Positions 11,479-22,549 of a DNA stretch of 64,000 nt are shown here, piece after piece. The DNA is taken from NCBI GenBank assembly GCA_032718865.1, contig JALUTQ010000046.1, positions 1,054,001 to 1,118,000 of the forward strand, written 5' to 3'. This DNA comes from Tilletia caries. Its lineage: Eukaryota; Basidiomycota; Exobasidiomycetes; Tilletiales; Tilletiaceae. The notes below the pieces were generated by a model, which had not been told where the DNA came from, searched no databases, and was given only the letters and a program-made list of their open reading frames with translations. The translations under genes and the position numbers were made by a program. Numbering within the stretch: the first letter of the stretch is position 1; each line of letters begins with the position of its first letter.

Positions 11479-13462
11479 ATGCCTTCTACACAGTACCCGA
11501 CACAGCCCTCGAGCTCCAACTTCTCCGTCTCCGTCTCCAGCTCCTCAAGACGGTTATTATCTCAACCCGAGCTCGAGCACCCCGTCAACCTCCTTCTCGG
11601 TGTGGTCCTGCACCGACTGGAAGAGGAAGGCCGCTTGCAAAAGTCGGACTTGGCGATTCGGGTGGAGGAGTTCCGGGCGGCTGGGCGGAGGGAGCGAGTT
11701 CAGCAAGGCGCATCAAGCTCGAGGCCGACGTCGTCAAGCAAGGGCAGAGGAGTCCAGACCCTATCGGTCCGAACACGCTCCGAAGATCTATTGCTCCGGA
11801 TGTTCGACAGGTCTTACCAGGATAACGGGAGCATCGATAGCAAGGCTACCATCCGGCTAATGGACATTCTTCGCACCACTCACCAGACACCGGCATCACC
11901 GACATCCTCAAGGTCGAGCCTGTGGGGCCGTCCCAATCAACTGTCACTTTCGGAACTGGTGCCGGAGGTCTTTGGAGCATACCACGCCTACGACGATGGA
12001 TTCAAACGCCCTTGGATCCTGATGGAGCGTCCGCGAGGTCAGGTGCTCAGCGACCTCCTCAGCAGCACGAGTCGGTCGGCTCAGACATTGCAAGACCGGC
12101 TTCAACTTGCCAGGGCACTGGCTCGACTCCAGGCAGCGATCTGGGCTGTGTCGCCGGCTCCTTTCACCTGCCCCGACAGCATGAGGGCAGCAATTCCTCC
12201 GCTGTCCTTGGGTCGACCGTTCGTCCCGAGAGAAGAAGAAGGCCTTGTGGGTTCCGGTCGGTCGAGGTCTCCGTCGCTGTTGTCGAAGGGCATCCACACG
12301 ACCACACCCGCTCCTCGTCATTGGCCTACTCTTGCATTGTAGAGGCGAAGAAGAAGAAACGACACATTTCTTTTCCTGCCTCGGCTGGCTACAACTTTTC
12401 GCCTCGTGAGTACACTGATCCCTGCGTCTATCACTGACTCATACACTCTTTTCGACTGTTCGGTTTTTCCTTTCCTTTATTTCCTTCCGACATATTCGCT
12501 TCCGCAGTTGCACTGCTTCGGTGGTCACGATCCAACTTCGTGAGTGACACTGACTGTTGCATGCATGGTTTGGCTCTGCTCGTCCTCCCCTATCCTTTCG
12601 TTTTCCTTTCCTTCTGCTTAGCAGGTCGGGCTCGAACGATCCAACTTCGTGAGTGACACAGGACACTGAATCCTGCGTGCATGGTTTTGGCTCTGGTCGT
12701 CCTCCCTTCTCCTTTCTTTTCCTTTTCCTTCTTCTTAACAGCTCGGGCTTGAATTCGCCTCGCTCGACGGCTTCAAGACCTTTCCTCCTCCTCCTGCCGC
12801 CTACTCCAGGCCGACAAGCCGATTTCTCTCCCTCTGCCGCTGTTCCTCCACAACAACAAGCAAGGTCTTCTACGGTCATGGCTTAGCCCTTAGGTGAGAT
12901 CTGACCCAACGCTTGCCTTCCTCTCTGTGCTTTCCTGGGGCAGTGTCTGAACAACACGCTGTACAGACGTTCTGTCACGCTCGCCTCTGAACCACCAGGC
13001 CCATGGACAGAACGATATTCGAACGTGACATGCTCGACGGCACGGGAGACAACACCCCGATCGGAGAGCGGGCCAAAAGCAGCAGCATGGAGCACGAGCA
13101 GCAGCATGGAGCACGAGCAGCAGCATGAAGCACGAGCAACATGGTCTCGAATACATGTGTCTATTCTGCTCCGATGATGGAACCCGACATCGAGTTCGAG
13201 GTCGAACCAGGGACCGATCGGAACAGGAGAGGAAGCCGCGCCATTCCGTCGTCATGATCAACCTGCGATTGAGCATGGTATCCTCAGTATCATCACCGTA
13301 CATGAATGGACGACGACCGACTGGATGGGGAGCTGGAACGCAATCCTGCTCGCCTTCTACTCGGCGCTCCTCGATCTCGCTTCCGGCTTCGTCCTTCGGC
13401 AAGGTGCTCCAGCAGGGGGTGATGAGGATGCGTACTGTGCTGCTCCGAAGGGCATAGGTTGA
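11479..13462 (+). CDS. Phosphotransferase-fold (APH/kinase-like) protein, model uncertain
   Basis: The open frame 11479-12342 encodes an N-terminal lobe resembling aminoglycoside-phosphotransferase / protein-kinase-like proteins. It has VPEVFGAYHAYDD then RPWILMERPRG (hinge-like) and RLQLARALARLQAAIW (helix after the hinge). Downstream coding is fragmented. Plausible exons lie at 12625-12648 and from 12742 (LGLEFASLDGFKTF... to KVFYGHGLALR), and a last segment (AIEHGILSIITVHEWTTTDW...) ends at a stop at 13460-13462. The latter two vaguely recall the catalytic-loop and metal-binding (ITGIIDWEW-like) regions, but the HGD catalytic aspartate is not seen. I could not link the first exon to the rest in one frame. 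Either many small introns or decay explains this; it may be a pseudogene. Confidence 0.38.
12528..12741 (+). repeat. Tandem duplication containing an intron-like unit
   Basis: Two adjacent copies of about 109 and 105 bp. Each begins CGATCCAACTTC|GTGAGTGACA and runs through GCATGGTTT, GGCTCTG and CGTCCTCCC, then a pyrimidine-rich stretch, to a 3' splice site (TTAGCAG or TTAACAG). They are followed by GTCGGGCTCGAA and CTCGGGCTTGAA. As read, this creates two consecutive introns (12540-12624 and 12649-12741) around a 24-nt exon. Confidence 0.75.
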
Positions 13463-13850
13463 TGAATTGCTACGGACGACGGGGATCAGTACGCCGGAAT
13501 CGGATTCGGACAGCGGTTGCAACGGGACGGGGTGGGACGGAGGACGGGCAAGCGAGCTTCGGCGGCAGCGGGCGGGCGAACGGCGTCGGCGGGGTGGGAT
13601 TGACGGCAGTAGGAGCGGCGAGACTATCATCTTCCATCGAGTATTCAAATCCAAGCACCTTTCAAGAAGGACATGCCCGGCCGGCATGCTCATCTTTCCT
13701 CGCTACTGCTTCCTCCTGCGTCCTTGTTTCGGTTATGATGGTGATGCGAGCTTCGTTACATTGTGGGAGGCCAACTGGTATGTATTTCATCAATCATTGA
13801 TCTCAAGCAAGTTCGTGGCATTCACTGTCCTTGGCATCTGCGAGATGATT

Positions 13851-16800
13851 TCAAGAAAGGAAGTGATGACCTCGTAGCCACTCTGCGACATCGACACCAT
13901 CGCGCTTCAGCCAGCGAGCGTTGGACCGGATAGAATCGAGGCCCTGTTGCAGACCCATGGAGTATCTGCTCGTTTCCTTGTTCTGATACAGGGTGGTGTT
14001 CAAAATGGAACGAGTGAGCGAGCGAGTACGTCGTGAGAAGATGTGTTTGGCTTACCTTGAAATACGCCTCGACGGCCTCCAAGTCTTCCTCCAGTGAGAA
14101 GCGACCGATACAGCTCTCCACCACCCGCGAAAATGAAGGCGAAGTCTCCATCGTCCGATAAACCTCCTCGAAATGCGTCTGGACCTTTGCCCACCAGCTC
14201 CGCCGACTGATCGGATTCTCCGCCAAGCCGGCAAAAACGTACAGCCAATCTTGCTGTCGGATCTCGCTATCATCGCTGAAGAGCATGTCTGCGGTGCGGG
14301 ATAGGAGGGACGGGTCGGAGGAGGCACAGAGGCCGAGGAGAGCAGCAATCTTCTGGCTTGGGATGGGCGTCGTACGGTAGACGCGGAGTACTATTGAAGA
14401 ATTGCAGCAATCATGAGGAATCAGTAATCAGTGAGCTGCTGGTGAATCTCGTAGGTAGAAAGAGCAAACTTACGAGCTTCGAACTCCTTCACCCCGCCGA
14501 GACGAGCGGCAGTTTGGAAGATTATCTGCATCAGATCCTTCGGAATCAAGCTGTCGTCATCGCCGTCTAGCAGAGGAGCAAAGCGGCGTTGGCATTCTTC
14601 CTTCGCCCAAGGGTACTGTCCAGCAACAGCTGCCGTGATGACCTGCGGAAGTGTCAAGAAAGGATTTTGTCAGAGGGCCGAGGGGGCTCACAGAGGGCTG
14701 CCCCGGAAATTGTGGGTCGCAACTCACAGTCTGCCTCAGGTCTCTGATCTCGCTCGATTCTTCTGTGCTCAAGTCAAATCCAAGTCGTCGAGCCACTGGG
14801 CCAAAGATCGAAGCTCGAAGGTGATTAATGCCATCTCGAACCTCCTTTGGCTGCTCAAACCAGACGCTACTCAGGGACGACAGAGTGGTTGCGATGGCGT
14901 CGTTCACAACATACGTAGGCTCCTCCCGCAGAGCCCAGACCAGGTTCAAAGCCGCCGATGTGCGTCCGTACCCGGCTTTCGCGAGTGTCGATGCATCAGA
15001 GACGAGTCCAACGCGATCCTCCAACGAAAAGGCGCTCGTGCGTTTGGCGGCCTCGGCTCCCAGCTTTGAGAGGCGCTCAGGAGAATAGGCGACGCGATAG
15101 ACACCTATCGTATCTGCGTTAAGTTTCCATGTCTTGCTCTTCGCCTCCTTAAGTGGGATGACCAGCTCTCGTTGGCTGTCAAGTACGACGCTCTGGTCCG
15201 TTTGGACTTGTCCTTGGTCATCGACGGTGCGCAGAGCGAGTGGGATGTACCAGAGCGTCTCATCCTCTTCAGGCTTGACATCGCCGGTGAGGAGGAATCG
15301 GTTCTGACGGACGACGACCGCGTTGTCTTGCTCGATCGCCGTGATGACCGGAAATCCTTGCTGATAGATCCATGGACCCATGACTTTCCCGATATCGATT
15401 CCCGACGCTTCAGAGATGCCACTCCAAAGGTCTTCTGTCACAGCGTTGCCCCAGACATACTTCTTGAGGTAGATGCTCACGCCCTTGAGGAAAGTATCCT
15501 GTCCGACCAGGCTGGAAAGCATGTTGAGCACCGAGGCCCCTTTAGCGTACGAGATGGCATCGAAGATCTGGTTTAGGCCGTCCTCGACGTTTTCGCCCCG
15601 CAGAGGAACCTCGATGGGGTGTGAGGAGCGTTTTGCATCAAGGTCGAGAGCTCGAGCAAGTTGGCTGTTGATGAAGATGGACTTAGCCTTCCACTCGGGG
15701 TACAGCCGGTCTAAGACGATGACCTGTGTAAAGATCAAGGTTCTCGTCAGAGTATTGCCCCATTGCTCCCCTTCACCCAATACTGGGAAAAGGTCACTGT
15801 CGACTCACTGAGCCCATAAGTGTTGCGAAGGACTCGTTCAGCCAGAGTGAGTTCCACCAGACAAACGTGATCATGTTCCCGAACTGCGGAAAGATGGTGT
15901 TTAGAAACCCAATGAATTAATGAAGAGCACAACGAGACGTAACCTTGAAGCTCACCCACTGATGTGCTACCTCATGTATCTGAGTTTCTGCAGCTCGTCG
16001 CTGGGCCGCCAATCCAGCTCGATCTGGGTCGAATAAAAAGGCCGTGGTGCGTCCACTGTGAGTCAATAAAACCAGTTAGATCACCAAGGTCATTCGACGT
16101 CGTGAGAAGCAGAAGAGAATTCATGAAAGAGAGACAGGACGCACGTAATCAGCCCAAAGCCCTCCATGGCTCCAAAAGCAAAGTCTGATACAACGAGAGT
16201 GTCGAGTTTGGGCAGGGGAAAATCCAAGTCGAAAAGCTGTTCATAGACGGGAAGGGCTTTGGCCTTGATGTCAAGTGCGGATTGAGCCTGTGAGATCTGG
16301 GAAGCGGTAGCGTAGATGCGGAGCGGAATCGTTTTTCCCGAGCGAATGCTTGTGTAGCTCGATTCAAGATGTTGGAATGGACCATTTGCCCATGTGAGGA
16401 GGTACGATGACATCTTTGGTGCCTCTTCGAACTCGGTCAAGATCCAATCGTCCTGACCACCTTCATCCGGACCGTCCATGCGCAAGTTTTGAGTGTCCAT
16501 GTGGAGCTCCTCGCCGCGAAGGAGACGTTTCTGCTCCGAGGAGTCGACTGATTTTGAAGCGTGCACCGGCATATTGGCCAGGGCTACCGTGTTGGCGCGG
16601 TGAATCATCGAGAAGGAGCATGGAACTTTGACACCCGGCTCATCCCAGCATGGGAAGACACGACGCGCAGAAGCCGGGGCAAATTGTGTCAAGGCATAAG
16701 TAGTGCTATATGCACCCCGAAGTTCAGCGAATTGTGTTTTGATATGCAGGTCAGTTGGAGGGACCACTCACTTGACTCCGTTCTCGTCTGACGATGATCG

Positions 16801-17388
16801 ATACTACAGGGAACGGAACGCAATCGTCAAAGAGGTGCCATACGAGATTCTCAGTCAGCAGGATACACAAGGCTCACATATCCTGTGGTAAAGGGTGAAA
16901 GGTCATATGAGCCCACAGTTGCTAGTGTTCCGATCGCAAAATGAAGAACTCACCTGTCAGATCATCAGCAATCGGAGCCCAAAAGGCGATCGACAACCGC
17001 GCTGTGGAGCCGGAGTGAAGCACTCGACCTAGGTGGACTGTAATCCTTCCATGTGGATCGTCCTTCACCACGTCCAGAAGGTCGGTACTGTTGGTCTCCG
17101 AGCCTTCGAGGATGAGATGTGCTTTGCTCAGATTCAGGTTCGCGCAATTAACCTCGATTTCTGAGGGAAAGATGAGCCTTCATCAGAACGACGGACGACC
17201 ACATTCAAAACAGCAAGGATGGTTCAGATATTCTCACCTTTCACGTCCTTTTCGATGTGCAACCTGATGGTGACTACGCCCTGGAATTCCAAGGTGTTCA
17301 GGTCTGTCTTGATGAGGAGGTGGTAGTGGAGAGGCTTGATGTGCTCTGGCAGCCGAAACCACCTCGATTCCTGTTCGTCCGAGGTCAT
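13851..17388 (-). CDS. APE2: M1-family zinc aminopeptidase
   Basis: Gluzincin aminopeptidase of the yeast Ape2/Aap1 group that removes N-terminal residues from peptides. Start [26 protein letters not shown] (17388), then at least nine further exons. Seen: [23 protein letters not shown], the zinc site HEVAHQW (15962-15976), and NESFATL supplying the third ligand 18 residues later. The catalytic-tyrosine region is [12 protein letters not shown], and the C-terminal ERAP1-like helical domain ends [11 protein letters not shown]. The exopeptidase motif reads GAMEGFGLI instead of GAMENWGLI. The segment DLTGYYRSSS is completed by a 5-nt exon. Intron phases close throughout the parts I checked. A paralogue lies at the right end of the window. 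An upstream non-AUG extension or a 5' exon cannot be excluded. Confidence 0.92.
16878..16882 (-). other. 5-nt micro-exon of the M1 aminopeptidase
   Basis: On the minus strand CCACAG|GATAT|GTGAGC is flanked by introns with good ends: GTGAGT...CCACAG upstream, GTGAGC...CTGTAG downstream. Inserting GATAT between ...DDLT-G and TATCGATCA restores [11 protein letters not shown], matching the G-[FY]-Y-R-S-S-x-x-D-E-N-G block conserved in this family. Without it the frame is lost. Confidence 0.8.
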
Positions 17389-17726
17389 GGTCACGATCTA
17401 CACGGACAACTTGAAGGTGAGCTGGCTCTGAGAACGTAAGTGTTTGCGAGAACCTTTGTGAGAGAGGGGAGCCAAGTATGGCCCCCGTCGGAAGGTCGAA
17501 GGAAGGGGTCAGTGCGATAGCCAGTGCAGTCGGGGCGACAAGAACGTTCATCTTCTCGCCTCATGTCTTGCCTCCAAGGCTCCAAACGACCAAGTTTTAC
17601 TCTTCCTTCTCCGTCTCGGCTCGGGCTGGGCGAGAAGGGAAAGGGGCAGGTTCTTCGAACTGCTGCCTTATACTTTGACCATGATCTGCGCGGTATCCTC
17701 CTTGGTGCAAAGCGAGGTTAACGAAA
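17389..17726. promoter_or_regulatory. Divergent promoter region, M1 aminopeptidase / KAR5-like
   Basis: 338 bp separate the two start codons. A minus-strand open frame (17551-17234, MNVLVAPTALAIAL...) runs through it in a different frame from the protease and could be part of a 5' exon. No TATA box stands out. Confidence 0.4.
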
Positions 17727-19734
17727 ATGGTGCCTCTACACTTGGCGCTGAGAGCCGTGGTAGCCCTGGCCCTCTTTCGTTTCGTCGGAGGAGCATCCCT
17801 CTGGAACTCAGGAAACGCGGACTTGAAAGCACACGGTGCTCCGGATTCCGAGGTGTCAGCAAAACTTGTTTCCGGTGAGCTCGCCCTTCGATGCCGCAGG
17901 TCTCTTCCTCGCGCTGACTATCCTTTCTTCGTATTCTGACAAGACCTTGGCTTAAGCCGACATCAATACGACGAGCTCTTCAGCAGTGAGTTCACCTTAG
18001 ACAGCACGAAGATCCATCGTCCATCTGACATATTTCCGTCCCATCTCTTGGCCAGAGGCGTTGAAGGATCACGTCAAGGAAAATGACTGCTACCGGAGCG
18101 TGACAGAATCAGTTCGGATCCATGGGCTCTCATCTTCTCTTTCTGACGAGATGCTGCGGAAGCGTGGTGAGTAAATGCTCAGCGATTCGGTGACATACTT
18201 TTACGCTGATCATCATGTTCTTCGGGCACAGGTGCCATTGCTCTATTTCTCTGTGATTCTGCGGAGGACTCTATCTCGTTTCCCCAAGAATGCAAGGCGG
18301 ACGTTTCAGCGTTCGAATGGAGCGAGGACCACGTTCGGGGATGCGTGCATGCTCTTCATCGAGTTCCTCAGCAGTGGGCCTCTTTCGACAATCACCGCAA
18401 GACCTTTCCGCTCCTTTGTTTCGCACAACTGCAGAAGGAAGGAGTTGATGAAGCGCGCAGTCTCTACAGGTATGTATGTAAGACCGAGAAGTGGCGATAT
18501 TAGCCAAGCAACTGATTCTGAGTCCGTCCCGCATAGAGACATTGCTGTTCAACAACAGAATTTCTTGTTCCATTTGCATGGAATAGCGAAAGAACGCGAA
18601 CAAGGCTACGAAGCATTGGAGCGACGGGCTGTTACAGCCCTCGAACAGCTGCAACAGGAAGCACGCCGTCTCCAATCGCACCAGGCTGAAGTTATACGAG
18701 CCCACGTTGAAGCGACCTTGGCCCGCCTATCGACCAGCATCGAGAATGTCGTGAGTATTTCAAACACCTTTTCAATGCTACAACTCGCCCTTGACGCCAT
18801 GATGTGACCCCTCCAGGCTCTGCGCTCCGCAGCCAATCTCACTCGTGCAGGTCGCGAGGCGCTGTGGTCATCGGTGCGGATGATTCAAAAGAGAGCAGAC
18901 GAGGTTCTCGAGGCCTCCGTATTACAAGCTTCCGCCGCATCTCAGCAGCAATATCGAAACATCACGATGCAGACGACAGCGTTTCAAGCTTTGGTGCAGC
19001 AGACTTTCTCCTCAGAAGGGCCCCTGTCCAGAGCACTGCACTCATACCATCAACAACAAGAGGAAGCCGCGCTTCAGCTGCGAACACAAAGCTCCCAGTC
19101 CCATCGTTTCGCTCAGGAGGTCCGTGACGCGGTATCGTCGCTGCGGGACACAGTCTTCGACGCAAACCGGGTGCTTCATGAGGAGCGAAAGCGAGCCGCA
19201 GAAGAGGAGTCCAATCAGAAGGCGCGAGACAACCAAGGCCGTGATATGCTTTTAAGGCTCGTCGCTGGTTTGCTAGACGACCCAAACGCCTTGGACTGGA
19301 CAGGTGCGTATCCATTGCATTGGAGCTGCTGGCTGGTGGGCATCCTGTTCTGAAGTTCTTTCATCAGGGCTCGTGGCTACCACACTTCTCCGTCAAGGCA
19401 TTCCACCTTGGTGTGGGACCATTCTCACCTCCCTCTTACACCTTACATGGTGGGGGCTTTCAAACATACTCCTGGCCGTCCTGGTACGTCGTCTCGCACC
19501 GGAAGACGCTCATTGGCGAACTGAAAACTGATTCATCACGGTCTTCAGGGCTGGGCTGTCTTCGCGCTGACTTGGTCCAAGCGCTTGGGAGCGTCTGCTC
19601 TGCAAGCTGAATCACTTCAAAGGCCCCCTGTTCCTTTGCGAGGGCCTGAGGCAAGGACAGAAGCTCGACGGTTGCGTTCGCTCGGTGCAGACAGACACCG
19701 TAATGTTCTTCGATCCATCTCCTCCCCTCCCTGA
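17727..19734 (+). CDS. KAR5: KAR5/THT1-like nuclear fusion (karyogamy) protein
   Basis: ER/nuclear-envelope membrane protein family needed for nuclear fusion after mating. Eight exons (17727-17874, 17957-17985, 18058-18166, 18232-18469, 18537-18750, 18817-19303, 19368-19483, 19549-19734) give 508 aa with matching phases. There is a signal peptide (ALRAVVALALFRFVGGAS) and a cysteine-bearing lumenal domain (ENDCYRSVTESVR, IALFLCDSAEDSISFPQEC, RGCVHALHRVPQQWASF). A long coiled coil follows (about residues 180-400). A hydrophobic segment (IPPWCGTILTSLLHLTWWGLSNILLAVL) comes near the C terminus. This order matches KAR5/THT1/brambleberry proteins. The second exon is only 29 nt. Assignment rests on architecture and the Cys/WxSF pattern. 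Confidence 0.72.
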
Positions 19735-19902
19735 CGTTTTGGACCCATTATCTTAGCGGCAGCTTTCCGCCTCATGCCTCATGTACGATGGTAATCACGA
19801 TGGTAATCGCGGTGTCTCTTCGTACGTCCCTTGTATCATGATCACATTACCATTACTTGATAAAGGTCAGATTGGAACACACTTAACAGAAGCAGGCGCT
19901 GA

Positions 19903-20923
19903 TCAGCCGCGCGGCCCGATTTCTGCAAGAAGAGCGTCCGTCGTCTCGCGGATGCGCTTCTCCGTCTCCGCATCGATGTTCATCGCTCTGACGGTCTGTG
20001 CAGGCCAGAGAAGTCAGCGTGAGCACCATAATAACCTTGTCGCACCGAAGCGAAGTATGTGCGCTTACCTGATCAAGATTTCTCAACGCCAAGCGCGTAT
20101 GGGATAGTTGAGCCTTCCTTTCAGCCTCGGTTGCCTTGAGTATTTCCATTTGTTTGGTGTTGTCTTCTTGTAGCTCTCGCAATTGTGCTTCAAGCCGCTC
20201 GATCTCGTCGCGCTGTCCTGGAATTTGCCGGGCCAGAACGACTTGCTCTGCGGTAATGTGGGGTCTGGAAAGGTGATGGTCTAGCTCAGCATGTATTATG
20301 AGAGAGGTCGATATCGGAACACCTTTTTCTGGCAAAGACTCACCGCCAAGCATCCTTCAGCTCCTCCGACTCTGGCTTCAACCCCTTTGCAATGCGTGCA
20401 TCCGCTTCCTCGACCATCTCGCTCAATTCTGCCAGCCGCGCGTCGATCTCGAACCCCTGGACTAATTCGACATGTTTAGTCTGTGATGCCAAGCTGGAGT
20501 CAGTTTCCTGCCTATCGATCGCGCTGCACAGATGCTTCGTTGCTGTACCCACCAAGATGAAACTCTTGAGCTTACTGACGAGCGTTTGGCTCAGGCGTTC
20601 CAGGTCCTTTGGCGGGACATGAGGAATCGCGGCGAGAAGCTTGTCCGGTCTGACTCCAGGAAAGAGAATGCAGTCAGCATCAGTTCCAAAGCTGCCGGGA
20701 GATGCCAGATCGACACTCACTCTGTTGCGGCATCGACCAGTCCCAGAAACTTCTCCAGCGCAATGTTCATATGTTGCAGGCGAAGGTTGTCCTCCGCCAA
20801 TTCTGCCATCACCTCCTGTGCCGCGACGGCCTCCTCGCTCAATGAGGCGATGGCCTGTGGTTGCTCGACGGCGACGTCGGTTGCCAGTGCTTCGGCGCGC
20901 TCGACATCGGCGACATTGTCCAT
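19903..20923 (-). CDS. Coiled-coil protein, probable NNF1/PMF1-like kinetochore subunit
   Basis: Five exons; start MDNVADVERAEALATD at 20923, end ...ALLAEIGPRG. Order: a short helical N terminus (ALEKFLGLVDAATE), PDKLLAAIPHVPPKDLERLSQTLVSKLKSFI, then VELVQGFEIDARLAELSEMVEEADAR. A long heptad region (RDEIERLEAQLRELQEDNTKQ) and a final helix complete it. The middle resembles the NNF1 pattern of an LVxKLKxF helix followed by EFE...L.EL..LV.EA and a coiled coil, which would place it in the MIND complex linking centromere to microtubules. This is inference from pattern; another coiled-coil scaffold is possible. It is convergent with the KAR5-like gene (168 bp apart) and divergent from MED6. Confidence 0.55.
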
Positions 20924-21561
20924 GATGGTGAGGCGGTATGTAGAGAGGCAATGAGGTGACAAAGTAGGAAGAGGTGTCGAGGAGTTTGTTTGGATTGCAG
21001 GAGCAGGAAGTGGTGGTGGTGCGGGAGTAAAAATACAAGAAGAGAGAAAGGCGAGAATTACCTACAGAGCACAGAAAAAGTAGAGCTTGTATCAGCATGC
21101 TGTCCCCGTAGCATAGTGTCGAAGGAGGTCGGGAGGTAGACGGCTCAGAATTCAAAGTTGAGTACAGCGAGAGCTTCTCTGACGAGAAGCTGCCTTCAAT
21201 CAAGAGGTGCCAGATATAAAGCGCGCCCTCTAGGAGGGTACCGATGCGCGTTTCGTTCATAGCCGGAGGAGGGAGAAGGGGAAAGTGTGTGTGTGTGTCA
21301 AGACTCACAGTTGCGGGAAGGAGCCTTGCAGAGTTGTACAAACGACGGAGGTGGTGGTGGAAGGGAAGAAGGAAGGACGAAAACTCGGTGTTGATCTTTT
21401 CAGCGCGTCACGCGTTTTGCTTTGCCGTCCCGGCCCCGTTCCGACGCGCTTCTACCGAACGGCTCGAAGCTTCTCAGCCCGCTCAGCTTCTCATCGATCC
21501 CTCCCTTCACACAACTGGTCTGTACTGCAGAGGGAACGAGAGCAGTACCACGCAGATCAAG
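20924..21561. promoter_or_regulatory. Divergent promoter region, NNF1-like / MED6
   Basis: 638 bp with a plus-strand TATAAA at 21215-21220, about 340 bp before the MED6 ATG, and a short GT run near 21286-21297. Open frames starting at 21244 and 21285 run into MED6 and I treat them as 5' UTR. Confidence 0.4.
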
Positions 21562-22444
21562 ATGGCGCAGTATCAGCCAAATGGAACCCTCTATTCGACA
21601 GCCTTCCGGGATCCCGAGTTCATGGCGTACTTCGGGGCCTTGACGAGGCAGAATATACTCGACTATTTCAGCAGGTCGCCATTCTACGATCTGCAAAGTA
21701 CAAATCAGGTCCTACGGATGCAGAACATTGCCCTCACGGGAGGGTTCATGAGTACCTTGAGTGGAGACCAGAAAGAAGAGGAGGAGTTAAAGTGAGTATC
21801 TCTTAGATGTATGCGCATCGGATTCGACGTTCTGACGGAATTGTCGTTTTCCAGACGATTCACCGGCATCGAATTCGTCGTGGTACATGCTCGACCAGAT
21901 GCTCTCTTTGTCATTCAAAAAAGGCGACGGCTCAGCCCGACAGAGAGTAAGTTTGTCCTCACTCATGAGCATGGATAATATGGCGTTCTGATGATATACC
22001 TGTCCGCTTTGATCAGCGATTCCTTTGGCGGCTTACTACGTTTTGGATGGGACCGTATACCAAGCGCCAGACATGCACACCGTCCTCGGGAGCAAGTTGG
22101 TGAGTGAGGTCTGCATGTCATCCTGTAAACCCGTTGTATGCTGATCTCTGTGTGAATCTGGTCCCCCCAAGCTCACTTCCGTCACTGCACTCCGCAACAC
22201 AATCGATTCGTTCCGTGAGACAGCGCCACCTTTCAGCATTCGGCGAGGCTACCAATGGACTCTCAAACCTCCAGAGGAAGATGACGACGATGATAGCGAG
22301 GAAGACGATGACGATGACGATGACGATGGGGGCGATGCCCATGGACTCGAAGATGGGCAGGAACGACCATCCGTTGTCGGTGGTGCCAACGCATCACAGC
22401 ACGCGGGATCCGACGTTGCGATGGAGGAAGTAGATGCGACATGA
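21562..22444 (+). CDS. MED6: Mediator complex subunit 6
   Basis: Head-module subunit of Mediator, which bridges activators and RNA polymerase II. Four exons (21562-21791, 21855-21946, 22017-22099, 22172-22444) give 225 aa. Family features in order: FRDPEFMAYFGALTRQNILDYFSRSPFYD, NQVLRMQN, GIEFVVVHARPDALFVIQKR, PLAAYYVLDGTVYQAPDMHTVLGSKL and SIRRGYQWTLKP. These match MED6 closely (conserved W/F...LT..N.LDYFS.SPFYD, YYVLDG.VYQAP). The C terminus is an acidic tail with a long Asp run encoded by a GATGAC repeat (22300-22330). Confidence 0.95.
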
Positions 22445-22549
22445 TGTTACAACATGGGATTCCAATCTCAGCCAATATACCAACGCAAACAAATGCCTTT
22501 TTGAAGCTCATTCTTGAGTATGACTGTTCTCGCCGCCTTCGCTCTCTTT

